Assembly (NCBI RefSeq): GCF_946478785.1
Contig: NZ_CAMLDD010000013.1
Span: forward strand, 72,837-136,836
Direction: 5' to 3'
Source of the DNA: an uncultured Flavobacterium sp.
Lineage (GTDB): Bacteria; Bacteroidota; Bacteroidia; Flavobacteriales; Flavobacteriaceae
Length of the DNA stretch: 64,000 nucleotides
Shown here: piece after piece, positions 55,995 through 64,000 of the stretch
Numbering within the stretch: position 1 is the first letter of the stretch
Layout of the letters: the number at the start of each line of letters is the position of its first letter
Translations under genes and position numbers: made by a program
Notes under the pieces: model-generated
Databases searched by the model: none
What the model was told of the DNA's origin: nothing
The model's input: the letters and a program-made list of their open reading frames with translations, nothing else

Positions 55995-56645
55995 TTACTT
56001 CTCAAAAGCATAAACCAAAGTGAAATTTCCCTCAAAATTTTCTGAGTGTATATTCTCATAATGGACATCAAAATCTTTTACCAAATCATCAAAGTGCAAA
56101 CTTGCATTTGTTTTTTTACTGTCTAAAGAAAAATCCTGTACCTGTATGTGGTCTTTAAAACTGATTCCTTTTTCGTTTCTGATTTTGAAGATAGCTTCTT
56201 TTGCTCCCCAGATTACTGTCAATTTTTTCACATATTCTTCTGTCGAATCAGGCTGCAGATAACTACACTCATAATCGGTGAATTTATCCGCAATGCGGAT
56301 AATTTTTTGACGCTGGAGTTCCATATCAATTCCAACTGTTTCATGACTGATAATAATGGCCGCAAAATGATACGAATGTGTTATAGAAATATAATTATGA
56401 CAGTCGAAATACGGCTTTCCAAATTCATCATAATGCAAGTCCTTATCGGTAAAACCCATTTCCTGAATCAGCATGCGAACACTTAAAAAAGCACGCTGAT
56501 GCATTTGAGATTTCATTCCGTCAAGTCTCTTTTGTGTTTTCTCTTTTAAAACTACTTTGCTCAATAATTCCTCAAGAGTTTCTGTTATTTCCCAAATTAA
56601 AATTTTGGTTGTATCGCTGCAATGTATGGTTTGAAATAAAGGCAT
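55995..56645 (-). CDS. 4'-phosphopantetheinyl transferase superfamily protein
   Basis: 216 residues, Sfp type. Motifs: ISITHSYHFAAIIIS, VGIDMELQRQKIIRIADKF (Mg-binding GIDxE-like) and WGAKEAIFK (WxxKEA). It attaches phosphopantetheine from CoA to carrier proteins. No synthase or carrier gene is adjacent, so the target is unknown. Confidence 0.92.
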   Translation of the reverse strand: MPLFQTIHCSDTTKILIWEITETLEELLSKVVLKEKTQKRLDGMKSQMHQRAFLSVRMLIQEMGFTDKDLHYDEFGKPYFDCHNYISITHSYHFAAIIISHETVGIDMELQRQKIIRIADKFTDYECSYLQPDSTEEYVKKLTVIWGAKEAIFKIRNEKGISFKDHIQVQDFSLDSKKTNASLHFDDLVKDFDVHYENIHSENFEGNFTLVYAFEK

Positions 56646-56729
56646 TCTCTAATAATTATGAATTGTGGGTTGTGAATTAGTAATTTTTTCTTAGTCTGAA
56701 AACTAAACTTCTGTTTAATTTGTGATCTT

Positions 56730-56805
56730 TTAGCCCTGATGGAAACGGCATCCTTTTGTGCCGGGGTTCGGCACAAAAGATATAGTGTACAGCAGGATTA
56801 GCTTC
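56730..56805 (+). repeat. Structured intergenic element with CTTTTGTGCCG hairpin
   Basis: A perfect 11-bp stem CTTTTGTGCCG/CGGCACAAAAG with a 5-base loop (56753-56779) is embedded in TAGCCCTGATGG and ACAGCAGGATTAGC, whose CCTG/CAGG may close an outer stem. It is GC-rich against its surroundings. I recall similar blocks between genes in many flavobacteria, but cannot verify this here. Confidence 0.65.
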
Positions 56806-56898
56806 AAAAAAATAGTAATTGGCTAATATTCTAAAGATTAAGAAATTAAACATTTCACAAATCTTACAGAAATTATTCGAAATTCAAAAGGTATTCCG

Positions 56899-56906
56899 TA
56901 AATTTG
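56899..56906 (+). promoter_or_regulatory. -7 element of ahcY
   Basis: TAAATTTG, 32 bases before the ATG. Confidence 0.55.
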
Positions 56907-56937
56907 CAAAAAATTCTACAATACAAATATACTATAA

Positions 56938-58254
56938 ATGAGTACTACAACTACGCCTTATGTGGCTTTCAAAGTAAAAGATATTTCTCTAGCGGCTTGG
57001 GGAAGAAAAGAAATTGAACTAGCTGAAGCTGAAATGCCAGGTTTAATGGCGCTTCGTGCTGAATACAAAGACGAACAGCCTCTTAAAGGTGCTCGTATCG
57101 CCGGATGTTTACACATGACGATCCAGACTGCTGTTTTGATCGAGACTTTAATTGCTCTTGGTGCAGAGGTTACGTGGTCATCTTGTAACATTTTCTCTAC
57201 TCAGGATCAGGCTGCTGCTGCAATTGCTGCTGCCGGAATTCAGGTTTATGCCTGGAAAGGTCTTGATGAAGAATCTTTTGACTGGTGTATTGAGCAGACT
57301 TTATTCTTTGGTGAAGACAGAAAACCATTGAACATGATTTTGGATGATGGTGGAGATTTAACAAACATGGTTATTGATCGTTTTCCTGAATTGGTTCCTG
57401 GAATTAAAGGTCTTTCTGAAGAAACTACAACTGGTGTTCACAGACTTTACGAAAGAGTAAAAGCCGGAACATTGCCAATGCCTGCAATCAACATTAACGA
57501 TTCTGTAACTAAATCTAAATTTGATAACAAATATGGTTGTAAAGAATCTGCTGTAGATGCTGTACGTCGTGCAACTGACTTAATGTTAGCTGGAAAAAGA
57601 GTTATCGTTTGTGGATATGGTGATGTTGGAAAAGGAACTGCTGCTTCTTTCAGAGGTGCAGGATCTATTGTAACGGTTACTGAAATCGATCCAATTTGTG
57701 CTTTACAAGCTGCAATGGACGGTTATGAAGTTAAAAAATTAAACACTGTAATTGCTAATGCTGACATCATCATTACCACTACAGGAAATAAAGATATCGT
57801 TCTTGGTGAGCACTTTGAGCAGATGAAAGACAAAACTGTTGTTTGTAACATCGGTCACTTCGATAACGAAATCGACATGGCTTGGTTAAACAAAAACCAC
57901 GGTGCATCAAAAATCGAAATCAAACCTCAGGTTGACAAATATACAATCAACGGAAAAGATATCATTATCCTGGCTGAAGGTCGTTTAGTAAACCTTGGTT
58001 GTGCTACAGGTCACCCAAGTTTTGTAATGAGTAACTCATTCACCAACCAGACTTTGGCTCAAATCGAATTATGGAAAAACAGCGCTGCTTACAACAATGA
58101 CGTTTATATGTTACCAAAACATTTAGATGAAAAAGTGGCTGCTTTGCACTTAGCTAAATTAGGTGTTGAACTTGAGGTTCTTCGTGACGATCAGGCTGCT
58201 TATATTGGTGTTGATGTTAAAGGTCCTTTTAAACCGGAATATTACAGATACTAA
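56938..58254 (+). CDS. ahcY: Adenosylhomocysteinase
   Basis: 438 residues. It hydrolyses S-adenosylhomocysteine to adenosine and homocysteine. The NAD-binding motif is [17 protein letters not shown]. Other segments are [36 protein letters not shown], and [12 protein letters not shown], with a C-terminus KPEYYRY carrying the NAD-contacting Lys-x-x-x-Tyr. Codons are more optimal than in its neighbours, suggesting high expression. Confidence 0.98.
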   Translation: MSTTTTPYVAFKVKDISLAAWGRKEIELAEAEMPGLMALRAEYKDEQPLKGARIAGCLHMTIQTAVLIETLIALGAEVTWSSCNIFSTQDQAAAAIAAAGIQVYAWKGLDEESFDWCIEQTLFFGEDRKPLNMILDDGGDLTNMVIDRFPELVPGIKGLSEETTTGVHRLYERVKAGTLPMPAININDSVTKSKFDNKYGCKESAVDAVRRATDLMLAGKRVIVCGYGDVGKGTAASFRGAGSIVTVTEIDPICALQAAMDGYEVKKLNTVIANADIIITTTGNKDIVLGEHFEQMKDKTVVCNIGHFDNEIDMAWLNKNHGASKIEIKPQVDKYTINGKDIIILAEGRLVNLGCATGHPSFVMSNSFTNQTLAQIELWKNSAAYNNDVYMLPKHLDEKVAALHLAKLGVELEVLRDDQAAYIGVDVKGPFKPEYYRY

Positions 58255-58293
58255 GAAAATTTAGATTTCTGAGTTTAGATTTTAGATTTATAG

Positions 58294-58322
58294 AAACCCT
58301 TGCAGAAATGTGAGGGTTTTTG
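58294..58322 (+). terminator. Terminator of ahcY
   Basis: AAACCCT pairs with AGGGTTT with further CA/TG pairing near a GAAA loop, then Ts. Confidence 0.75.
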
Positions 58323-58345
58323 TATTATTGTAAGAATTTAAAAAT

Positions 58346-58969
58346 ATGAAAAACTATGTTTTTATTATTCTTTTAATTGCAATTACCAAAGCAACAGCTC
58401 AAACCAATTCTAAATACGAATTTCAAAAAGAGCGATTTAATTTGGGACAATCTTTTTTAAAAGAGAATCAAAATGAAAAAGCAATTCAATTATTTTTTTT
58501 CACTCATCATATTATTCCAGATAATGAATTAGGTCAAATTGCTTATAAAAAATACGATTCATTAAAACCAATCGTCAGAGAAAATTTATTGAGTAATATA
58601 TCTGGCAACTGGAAAAAAATCAATCCTCCTGGAAATGGAATCATCCCCGACGAAAATAGTCCGGTTGGCGAAATGATAACCATTAATTCTAATGAAATAT
58701 TATTTTTTGAACTTTACAAAAAATCGAAAGAATGGTGTTTAGTAAAAACAGAGCCTTTAATTTTTTGCCACAAAGCAGAAGAAACTCCTTATATTAGTTA
58801 TATGCCATTTTTCACAGAACTTGTATTTAAAGACAAATCTGTTTGGCAATATTATGTTGATGAAACTTCAGGTTTTTTAAAAGCATATGAGATAGGTTCT
58901 GAAACTGAAAATGGAGTTGCAGAAATTGTTTGTGGCAATACTAAATTAGAATATTACAAATTACAATAA
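58346..58969 (+). CDS. Secreted protein of unknown function
   Basis: 207 residues. Signal peptide to about residue 18 (TKATAQ). A short helical region like a TPR pair (FNLGQSFLKENQNEKAIQLF) is followed by a beta-rich C-terminal part with NISGNWKKINPPGNG, reminiscent of lipocalin-like starts, and Cys pairs at CLVKTEPLIFC. Not assigned to a family. It stands alone. Confidence 0.75.
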   Translation: MKNYVFIILLIAITKATAQTNSKYEFQKERFNLGQSFLKENQNEKAIQLFFFTHHIIPDNELGQIAYKKYDSLKPIVRENLLSNISGNWKKINPPGNGIIPDENSPVGEMITINSNEILFFELYKKSKEWCLVKTEPLIFCHKAEETPYISYMPFFTELVFKDKSVWQYYVDETSGFLKAYEIGSETENGVAEIVCGNTKLEYYKLQ

Positions 58970-59039
58970 TCTTTTTAAGCACTCCTGTAAACCCAAAAAT
59001 TTCTAAAAAATTTATCTGGTTTTGCATTTAATGTACAAT

Positions 59040-59190
59040 CTAAAAATAACTTGGGCGTGCCACCATCCCGATAAAAGGGCAAATATTACTGTGCGCATAT
59101 ACGCCCTTTTATCAGGATGCTGTCGGGCTATTCGCGCTACTTCGGTAGCCTGCTGCTATCACTCACGCAGTGCAAAAATCAACATCTCGC
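59040..59190 (+). repeat. Intergenic element with 17-bp inverted repeat
   Basis: CATCC-C-GATAAAAGGGC (59064-59080) pairs with GCCCTTTTATC-A-GGATG (59103-59119, one mismatch). Behind it comes a GC-richer block (GTCGGGCTATTCGCGCTACT, then TCGGTAGCCTGCTGCTATC, then ACTCACGC). No open frame is convincing. This is probably a dispersed flavobacterial repeat related in style to 56730-56805. It fills most of the 300-base gap between the two genes. Confidence 0.65.
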
Positions 59191-59269
59191 CTTTAACAAG
59201 AGAATGTGCATACATTTGAAATTTAAGTTTTACATTTGAAATTCAAATCCCCAATATCTAAACCAAATT

Positions 59270-59821
59270 ATGAGAACACGCCTAATTTTAATGTTGCTTT
59301 CTATTTTACCTTTCCTTTCGACTGCTCAATCCAGCATGCAAAGACAAATGCAGTCTAGCAATGCCATATTCAGACAGCAAAACCAAATGTTTTTGCAGCA
59401 ACAAAGGCAACAGCGCGATATGGCCCGTAATCTTAATAACATTCAAACGGCAGAAGACAAATTGGCTAATGAAGAAAGAAAACTAAAGAAGCTACAAACC
59501 AAATCAGCAGAAAAAGAAGCCCAGTTAAAGTCTATAAAAGAACAATTATCTAATCTTGAAAACAGTTCAAATGGCAATAATTCTGACCTTCAAAAAAATA
59601 TAGAAAAGTCTAAAAAGCGAATTATAAAGTCTGAAAAAGAAGTTTCTAAATCGAAATCGGATATAGAAAAAAGCACCCATAAAATTCAGGATTTGCAAAA
59701 TCAAATTCAAACTGAAAAAATTAAAAAGGAAGAACTTACCCAAAAACACGAAGAAGAGAAAAGGATAAAAGAAGAGGAAAAGGCAAAAAAAGAAAAAGAA
59801 AAACAGGAAAGAAAAAAATAA
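59270..59821 (+). CDS. Secreted coiled-coil protein
   Basis: 183 residues. The signal peptide ends STAQ. A Gln/Met-rich segment (about 20-60) is followed by a long coiled coil rich in Lys, Glu and Ser to the end, finishing with a KEKEKQERKK tail. Low complexity makes homology unsafe. It may be a periplasmic structural protein. Confidence 0.7.
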   Translation: MRTRLILMLLSILPFLSTAQSSMQRQMQSSNAIFRQQNQMFLQQQRQQRDMARNLNNIQTAEDKLANEERKLKKLQTKSAEKEAQLKSIKEQLSNLENSSNGNNSDLQKNIEKSKKRIIKSEKEVSKSKSDIEKSTHKIQDLQNQIQTEKIKKEELTQKHEEEKRIKEEEKAKKEKEKQERKK

Positions 59822-59892
59822 ATTACTTCATTCAACCAAAAAAAGTGTTTGGTCCTAATATGCTTTTCCTATAATTTTATTCGCATTACATT

Positions 59893-60231
59893 ATGACAGA
59901 CAAAGACATTCTAAAAATAGCCTTTGAATTAAACAGTCAATTAATCGATGAAATTAATTCAATGAACACTAACAATTTAGAAACTAAATTCGGAATCAAA
60001 CCAGCGGTTCTTGCTGAAATCCAAGAGGAATTGTTTGATTATTTTAAAAGTGACGAATCTCCTGAGTTAAAGATTTTAGAGTCAAAATTCACTATCTTTA
60101 AATATGACTCCGGAGAAGGGTTTGGAGTCGAAGCCAAACTTTTTACCAAAAATGACAGAGAAACGGAATTGACTTTGCATACCGAATTTGCTGCCAATAA
60201 ATTAAAATACAGGTTCATTGAAGTCATGTAA
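59893..60231 (+). CDS. Small soluble protein of unknown function
   Basis: 112 residues, alpha helical at the N-terminus (DILKIAFELNSQLIDEINS), then strands (KFTIFKYDSGEGFGVEAKLF, ETELTLHTEF, KLKYRFIEVM). No signal peptide. The family is not recognised. It is 34 bases before the next small gene, so the two may be linked. Confidence 0.65.
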   Translation: MTDKDILKIAFELNSQLIDEINSMNTNNLETKFGIKPAVLAEIQEELFDYFKSDESPELKILESKFTIFKYDSGEGFGVEAKLFTKNDRETELTLHTEFAANKLKYRFIEVM

Positions 60232-60265
60232 AAATTGGCTTTAAGAAAATTACAATAATAAACAA

Positions 60266-60550
60266 ATGATCGAAAAAGTTATATGTGAGGTACATGGTTC
60301 CAAAGACATGTCGTTCTCTTGTATCCACATTGCATTAGCAATAGATTCAAAGGAAAAAACAGGATTTTTCTATTCTGAAGCCGAACAAGATCTTCCGCAA
60401 ATTGCATGGTGCGGAGCATGTGAAGAATGGCTTTTAGAGAATGGCGAAGAATGGACTGATGTTTTTCAGGCCAAAGCTGATTTTAAAATGTTATGCTCGG
60501 AGTGTTTTAATGAAGCAAAAAATAATGAAACGGAAATTTATCTGCGCTAA
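60266..60550 (+). CDS. Small Cys-rich protein, possible zinc binder
   Basis: 94 residues. Seven Cys and two His arranged as C-x-V-H, C-x-H, CGAC and CSEC, a pattern suited to one or two zinc sites. No known motif is complete. It ends 9 bases before the WG-repeat protein gene, so an operon 59893-61636 is likely. Confidence 0.65.
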   Translation: MIEKVICEVHGSKDMSFSCIHIALAIDSKEKTGFFYSEAEQDLPQIAWCGACEEWLLENGEEWTDVFQAKADFKMLCSECFNEAKNNETEIYLR

Positions 60551-60559
60551 CCAAATTTT

Positions 60560-61636
60560 ATGAAGAAGATCATCATCTTTACTTTTCTAATTCTAAATTC
60601 TGCTGCCTTTTCGCAAAACAAAGACACCTGGATTGCATTTTGGGATAAAGACACAACTCATTTGGGATTTAAAGATCAAAAAGGCAACATCAAAATTGAA
60701 CCTAAATTTTATAGTCTGACTATTGCTCACAAATTTGATGACATAATCGCAGTTGCTGAAGAAACACCCGAAAACTGGAAAAGTTATTATTTAACCAAAT
60801 CTGGAAAAACTGTGGGCCGGGACAGTTTATATATTTTTGATAATGGTTTTGATTGCGAAAACGAAGGATTTATTCGATTTATTGACCATAAAACCAATAA
60901 AATGGGTTTCTTTAATAAGGAAGGAAAAATCGTAATTCCGGCTGAATATGATAATGTAACAAGAGTGACAAACGGAATGATTATAGCGCTAAAAGATGCA
61001 GTTAAACAACAAGATGGTGAACTGTTTTTTTGGACAGGAGGAAAAGAGTTTCTAATCGACATCAACAACAAAATCCTAATTGAAAACTTTAGTTATAATG
61101 ATGAATTAAATTTTTATTCTGTACAAAAATCAGCAATGCCAAGTAAAGATCCAACAAGGGAAAATTTCATTGGAGTTGACGGACAATATTATTCTTTCAT
61201 CAATTTTGAGAAAGAGTTTGAATTTTGGCTTAAAGAAAATCTACTTACCAATATTTCTAAAGACAATGTACTTACACATTCATTTGATAAAATTATCTAT
61301 TGGAAAGAACCAATTGGATGGATAAGCGAGCAAAAATCAAAATTCATTGATCGGAATTACAATTCTTTAAAGCTAAAATTGCAGGAATTAAATGCTGTAA
61401 AAACAGACTACTTTGTTTCTTCACAAGGGTTAAACCAATTTATTTTCGAATCAAATGAATACGATGTTTATTTTAATAATTGCAGACAAGCCAAAGAATG
61501 GCTTTATCCCGTAAAAAGTATCATAATCAATTCAAAAAATAAAAAAGATTTAGAACAAGATCATATTCAGTTTTTAAGAACCGAAAATGGATATAAATTA
61601 ATAAGCATCTCTTTAAGAAAAGGCAAAATTAAATAG
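60560..61636 (+). CDS. Secreted WG-repeat-like protein
   Basis: 358 residues. Signal peptide ending AAFSQ. WG-like repeat units: LGFKDQKGNIKIEPKFYSLT and MGFFNKEGKIVIPAEYDNVT match the pattern G-x-x-D/N-x-x-G-K-x-I-P-x-x-Y, although the W is replaced by G-F. The C-terminal half does not show repeats. The role of such proteins is not established. Confidence 0.82.
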   Translation: MKKIIIFTFLILNSAAFSQNKDTWIAFWDKDTTHLGFKDQKGNIKIEPKFYSLTIAHKFDDIIAVAEETPENWKSYYLTKSGKTVGRDSLYIFDNGFDCENEGFIRFIDHKTNKMGFFNKEGKIVIPAEYDNVTRVTNGMIIALKDAVKQQDGELFFWTGGKEFLIDINNKILIENFSYNDELNFYSVQKSAMPSKDPTRENFIGVDGQYYSFINFEKEFEFWLKENLLTNISKDNVLTHSFDKIIYWKEPIGWISEQKSKFIDRNYNSLKLKLQELNAVKTDYFVSSQGLNQFIFESNEYDVYFNNCRQAKEWLYPVKSIIINSKNKKDLEQDHIQFLRTENGYKLISISLRKGKIK

Positions 61637-61661
61637 TATCAACGTTAATTAGCTTCAAAAG

Positions 61662-62123
61662 ATGAATTTCAGGAAAGCAACAATTTCAGACTTGAAAGAA
61701 ATGCAGGAATTGTATATTGAAACCATTCAGTCTGTCTGTAAAAATGATTATAATGCATCTCAAATTCAAGCTTGGGTTTCGGGTGTTAAAAATACAGAAC
61801 GCTGGCTTGAAGTAATCAATATGCAATGCGTTTTATTAGCCATTATTCAAAATAAAATTGCAGGTTTTGGAACGCTCAAAAATGAAAATTACATTGATTT
61901 CTTTTACATTCATAAAGATTTTCAACGACAAGGAATTGCCGCTAAAATCTTAACTGAATTAGAAATCGAAGCTAGAAATCAATGTTCTAAAACCATAACT
62001 TTGGATGTAAGTATAACGGCTAAACCATTTTTTGGAAAAAAAGGATTTATCGTCAAAGCTGAACAAAAAAACATTCGTTTAGGCATTGAGCTGATCAATT
62101 ATAAGATGGAAAAGACTTTATAG
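61662..62123 (+). CDS. GNAT-family acetyltransferase
   Basis: 153 residues. The fold is complete: N-terminal FRKATISDLKEMQELY, the acetyl-CoA loop FQRQGIAAKIL (QRxGxA) and the C-terminal FFGKKGF strand-turn. The substrate is unknown. It lies upstream of the Ada-like gene on the same strand, 109 bases apart. Confidence 0.9.
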   Translation: MNFRKATISDLKEMQELYIETIQSVCKNDYNASQIQAWVSGVKNTERWLEVINMQCVLLAIIQNKIAGFGTLKNENYIDFFYIHKDFQRQGIAAKILTELEIEARNQCSKTITLDVSITAKPFFGKKGFIVKAEQKNIRLGIELINYKMEKTL

Positions 62124-62232
62124 TAATCTCAGGTTCTTTGACTGTGAGCTCTGGAATTTTAAACAACTTCGCAAGTTTCGGATTTCCTGACTGCAAAAGC
62201 CTGTCGATATTTGCATTATAAAATTGAAGAAA

Positions 62233-63084
62233 ATGGACACACAGGAAAAGATAAATTATAACCGAATTGCTGATGCGATCGATTATATCAAAGCCAATTT
62301 TAAAATGCAGCCCAATCTTGATGAAATTGCCGAACAAGTACATTTGAGTCCGTTTCATTTTCAGCGTTTGTTTACAGAATGGGCCGGCACAAGTCCGAAG
62401 AAATTTTTGCAATATATCAGTGTTGAACATGCCAAAAAAATTCTTAAGGAAGATAATCAGGCAACCTTATTTGATGCAGCTTTTGATACCGGACTTTCAG
62501 GAACGAGCCGTTTACACGATTTATTTGTTAAAATTGAAGGAATGACGCCAGCCGAATATAAAAACGGAGGAAAAAATCTGGAAATTAATTTCAGTTTTGC
62601 CGAAAGTCCGTTTGGTAATATTATTGTGGCCTCAACCAATAAAGGGGTTTGTTTTATGGCTTTCGCCGAAAATGAAGAAATTGGATTCACAAATTTAAAA
62701 TACAAATTTCCAAATGCTACATTCTGCTCGAAACTGGATTTGCTACAACAAAATGCACTTTTCATTTTTCAAAATGACTGGAATAAATTATCTGAAATAA
62801 AATTGCATTTAAAAGGAACTGGTTTTCAATTGAAAGTTTGGGAAACCTTGCTAAAAATCCCAATGGGACAGCTTTGTACTTACGGTTCAATTGCACAGCA
62901 AATCGAAAAACCAAATGCCTCAAGAGCAGTTGGAACTGCCATTGGAAACAATCCAATAGCTTTTCTTATTCCATGCCATCGCGTGATTCAATCAACAGGA
63001 ACATTTGGCGGTTATATGTGGGGAAATACAAGAAAAACTGCAATTATTGGCTGGGAAGGCGCGCAGATAAATTCAAATTTCTAA
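62233..63084 (+). CDS. AraC-type HTH fused to methylated-DNA-cysteine methyltransferase (Ada-like)
   Basis: 283 residues from the ATG at 62233. Residues 10-105 form an AraC-type double helix-turn-helix (LDEIAEQVHLSPFHFQRLF). About 115-280 is the MGMT domain with the acceptor Cys in IPCHRVI and the Asn hinge segment. The N-terminal zinc domain of Ada that repairs methylphosphotriesters is missing, so sensing must differ from E. coli Ada. It repairs O6-methylguanine and may regulate its own group. Confidence 0.93.
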   Translation: MDTQEKINYNRIADAIDYIKANFKMQPNLDEIAEQVHLSPFHFQRLFTEWAGTSPKKFLQYISVEHAKKILKEDNQATLFDAAFDTGLSGTSRLHDLFVKIEGMTPAEYKNGGKNLEINFSFAESPFGNIIVASTNKGVCFMAFAENEEIGFTNLKYKFPNATFCSKLDLLQQNALFIFQNDWNKLSEIKLHLKGTGFQLKVWETLLKIPMGQLCTYGSIAQQIEKPNASRAVGTAIGNNPIAFLIPCHRVIQSTGTFGGYMWGNTRKTAIIGWEGAQINSNF

Positions 63085-63094
63085 TAACATTAAA

Positions 63095-63117
63095 GACGCA
63101 CTGCTGTGCGCCTCTAC
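63095..63117 (+). repeat. Dispersed repeat GACGCACTGCTGTGC..CTCTAC, copy 2
   Basis: Nearly identical to 34005-34027. Here it lies 10 bases after the Ada-like gene and 11 bases before the oxygenase ATG. Confidence 0.75.
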
Positions 63118-63128
63118 AAAAAAACTCT

Positions 63129-63842
63129 ATGCAAAATATACAATCAAAAATTGCATCTCTTAATTGGGAAAGCATCACCGAATCTATGCACCAAAATGGA
63201 TTTACAATTATTCCAAATTTACTTAATAACGAACAATGCGAGGATTTAAAATTCGATTATGACAATCCAAATTTATATCGAAAAATAGTAGTGATGGAAC
63301 GTTATCGTTTTGGTTTGGGAGAATATAAATACTTTAATTATCCACTTCCGGATTTGATTCAAAGCATTCGTTCTTTTATTTATCCCAAATTAGCTCCAAT
63401 CGCAAATGCCTGGATGAAAGTTTTAAACATAGAAACTGTTTTTCCAGAAACACATGAAGAATTATTAAAACAATGTCACGCCAATAATCAACTAAAAGCA
63501 ACTGTCTTAATCTTAAAATATGACAAGGGAGGTTTTAATACTTTACATCAGGATTTATATGGAGATGTATATTTCCCTATTCAAATAGTACTTTTTCTAA
63601 ACGAACCTGATAAAGATTTTACGGGTGGTGAATTTGTATTAATGCAACAAACACCAAGAGCGCAATCAAAAGCGATTGTATTAAAACCAAAAAAGGGTGA
63701 TATTTTAATTTTTACTACGAATTTCAGACCCGTAAAAGGTACGAAAGGATATTATCGCGTGAATATGAAACATGGTGTGAGTGAGATACATTCAGGTGAA
63801 AGACACACCTTGGGAATTATTTTTCATGATGCGCTTTCTTAA
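63129..63842 (+). CDS. 2-oxoglutarate/Fe(II)-dependent oxygenase
   Basis: 237 residues from the ATG at 63129. The same frame extends upstream, but that part only shadows the Ada-like gene. The iron ligands are H-x-D (LHQDLYGD) and a distal His in VNMKHGVSEIHSGERHTLGI, with Arg for 2-oxoglutarate. It resembles prolyl-hydroxylase-type enzymes more than AlkB. Its position next to the Ada-like gene suggests a role in alkylation damage. Confidence 0.88.
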   Translation: MQNIQSKIASLNWESITESMHQNGFTIIPNLLNNEQCEDLKFDYDNPNLYRKIVVMERYRFGLGEYKYFNYPLPDLIQSIRSFIYPKLAPIANAWMKVLNIETVFPETHEELLKQCHANNQLKATVLILKYDKGGFNTLHQDLYGDVYFPIQIVLFLNEPDKDFTGGEFVLMQQTPRAQSKAIVLKPKKGDILIFTTNFRPVKGTKGYYRVNMKHGVSEIHSGERHTLGIIFHDALS

Positions 63843-63883
63843 AGTACAAAGGTGCAGGCTTCAAGGTACACAGGACTTTATTT

Positions 63884-63935
63884 CACGCAGATTTTTAAAA
63901 AGATTTAAGCAGATGTGTGCAGATGATTTATTTGA
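63884..63935. repeat. CACGCAGATTT repeat arm
   Basis: CACGCAGATTTTTAAAAAGA followed by GCAGATG and GCAGATGATTT at about 10-base spacing. This is the same word family, in inverse orientation, as the repeats flanking the GxxExxY gene at 39.2-39.8 kb. No GxxExxY gene is seen here. Confidence 0.7.
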
Positions 63936-63958
63936 AACTATATTTTCAAATGAATTAC

Positions 63959-63979
63959 CCCGAGGCAGAGCCTCGAGGT
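63959..63979. repeat. Short hairpin CCCCGAGGC-AGA-GCCTCGAGG
   Basis: A 9-bp arm (one mismatch) with a 3-base loop in an otherwise AT-rich tail. No T-run, so probably a small dispersed repeat. Confidence 0.55.
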
Positions 63980-64000
63980 ATCACGTTACTCAAAAGACAA

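Noticed and set aside
59022..59219. 65-codon frame across the structured element
   Set aside because: It reads through a perfect inverted repeat, is rich in Cys/Arg in an unusual way, and has no signal or domain. The DNA is better explained as a repeat.
62838..63128. N-terminal extension of the 2-oxoglutarate oxygenase
   Set aside because: It is the shifted frame of the Ada-like gene and contains no family motif. The ATG at 63129 gives a normal N-terminus.

Overview
The window looks like a chromosomal segment of an aerobic member of the Flavobacteriaceae, most likely Flavobacterium. The evidence is: AT-rich DNA; Bacteroidota-type promoters (TTTG or TTG, 17-21 bp, TAnnTTTG) in front of many genes; an alternative complex III (act) operon joined to cytochrome oxidase genes as in F. 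johnsoniae; a type IX secretion-type surface protein with thrombospondin type 3 repeats; surface-lipoprotein signals (Cys followed by acidic residues); and TonB-dependent uptake. No tRNA, rRNA, CRISPR array, prophage or intact insertion sequence was seen.

Layout. 1-2.9 kb: 5' part of a large secreted adhesin-like gene, a long intergenic stretch and a decayed OmpA C-terminus. 2.9-6.2 kb: ruvB, a cytochrome P450 and queG, all leftward. 6.3-17.85 kb: one leftward respiratory operon actABCDEF-coxB-coxA, from a promoter at 17.94 kb to a terminator at 6.28 kb. 18.0-18.5 kb: SPOR-domain protein. 18.7-23.4 kb: rimP-nusA-infB with a terminator-like hairpin in its leader. 23.8-24.8 kb: LacI-type regulator. 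25.3-28.3 kb: rplM-rpsI and rpsB-tsf with structured leaders. 28.4-33.8 kb: M3 peptidase, a frameshifted pseudogene, a queuosine-precursor transporter, two lipoproteins and tag.

33.8-41.7 kb is the thiamine operon: TPP riboswitch, thiS, thiC, a TenI-like gene, thiD, thiE, thiG, thiH, thiF. A GxxExxY nuclease-like gene flanked by repeats lies between thiG and thiH. 41.7-47.5 kb holds a MOSC protein, aat, a DUF3127 protein with an SSB-like tail, a flavin reductase, an orphan histidine kinase, a HIT protein, greA (with a leader hairpin like that of rimP) and a Rieske-fold lipoprotein lacking the iron-binding histidines. At 47.5-54.4 kb a second TPP riboswitch drives a TonB-dependent receptor. 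Beside it lie arfB, a fusion of a NadR-like ATPase to a DUF4301 domain, a PnuC-family transporter and a GGGP synthase homologue. Together these suggest vitamin uptake and salvage.

54.5-55.9 kb: a Crp/Fnr regulator, a perfect palindrome at the adjacent promoter, a three-helix membrane protein and a group III truncated haemoglobin. 56-58.3 kb: a phosphopantetheinyl transferase and ahcY. 58.3-61.6 kb: mostly unrecognised small genes plus a WG-repeat protein. 61.7-63.8 kb: an acetyltransferase, an AraC/MGMT fusion and a 2-oxoglutarate oxygenase, probably an alkylation-damage response.

Several families of short intergenic repeats recur across the window. The strongest leads are the repeat-flanked GxxExxY module inside the thiamine operon, the NadR/DUF4301 fusion beside the TPP-controlled receptor, the matching attenuator-like leaders of rimP-nusA-infB and greA, and the Crp/Fnr palindrome in front of the haemoglobin genes.
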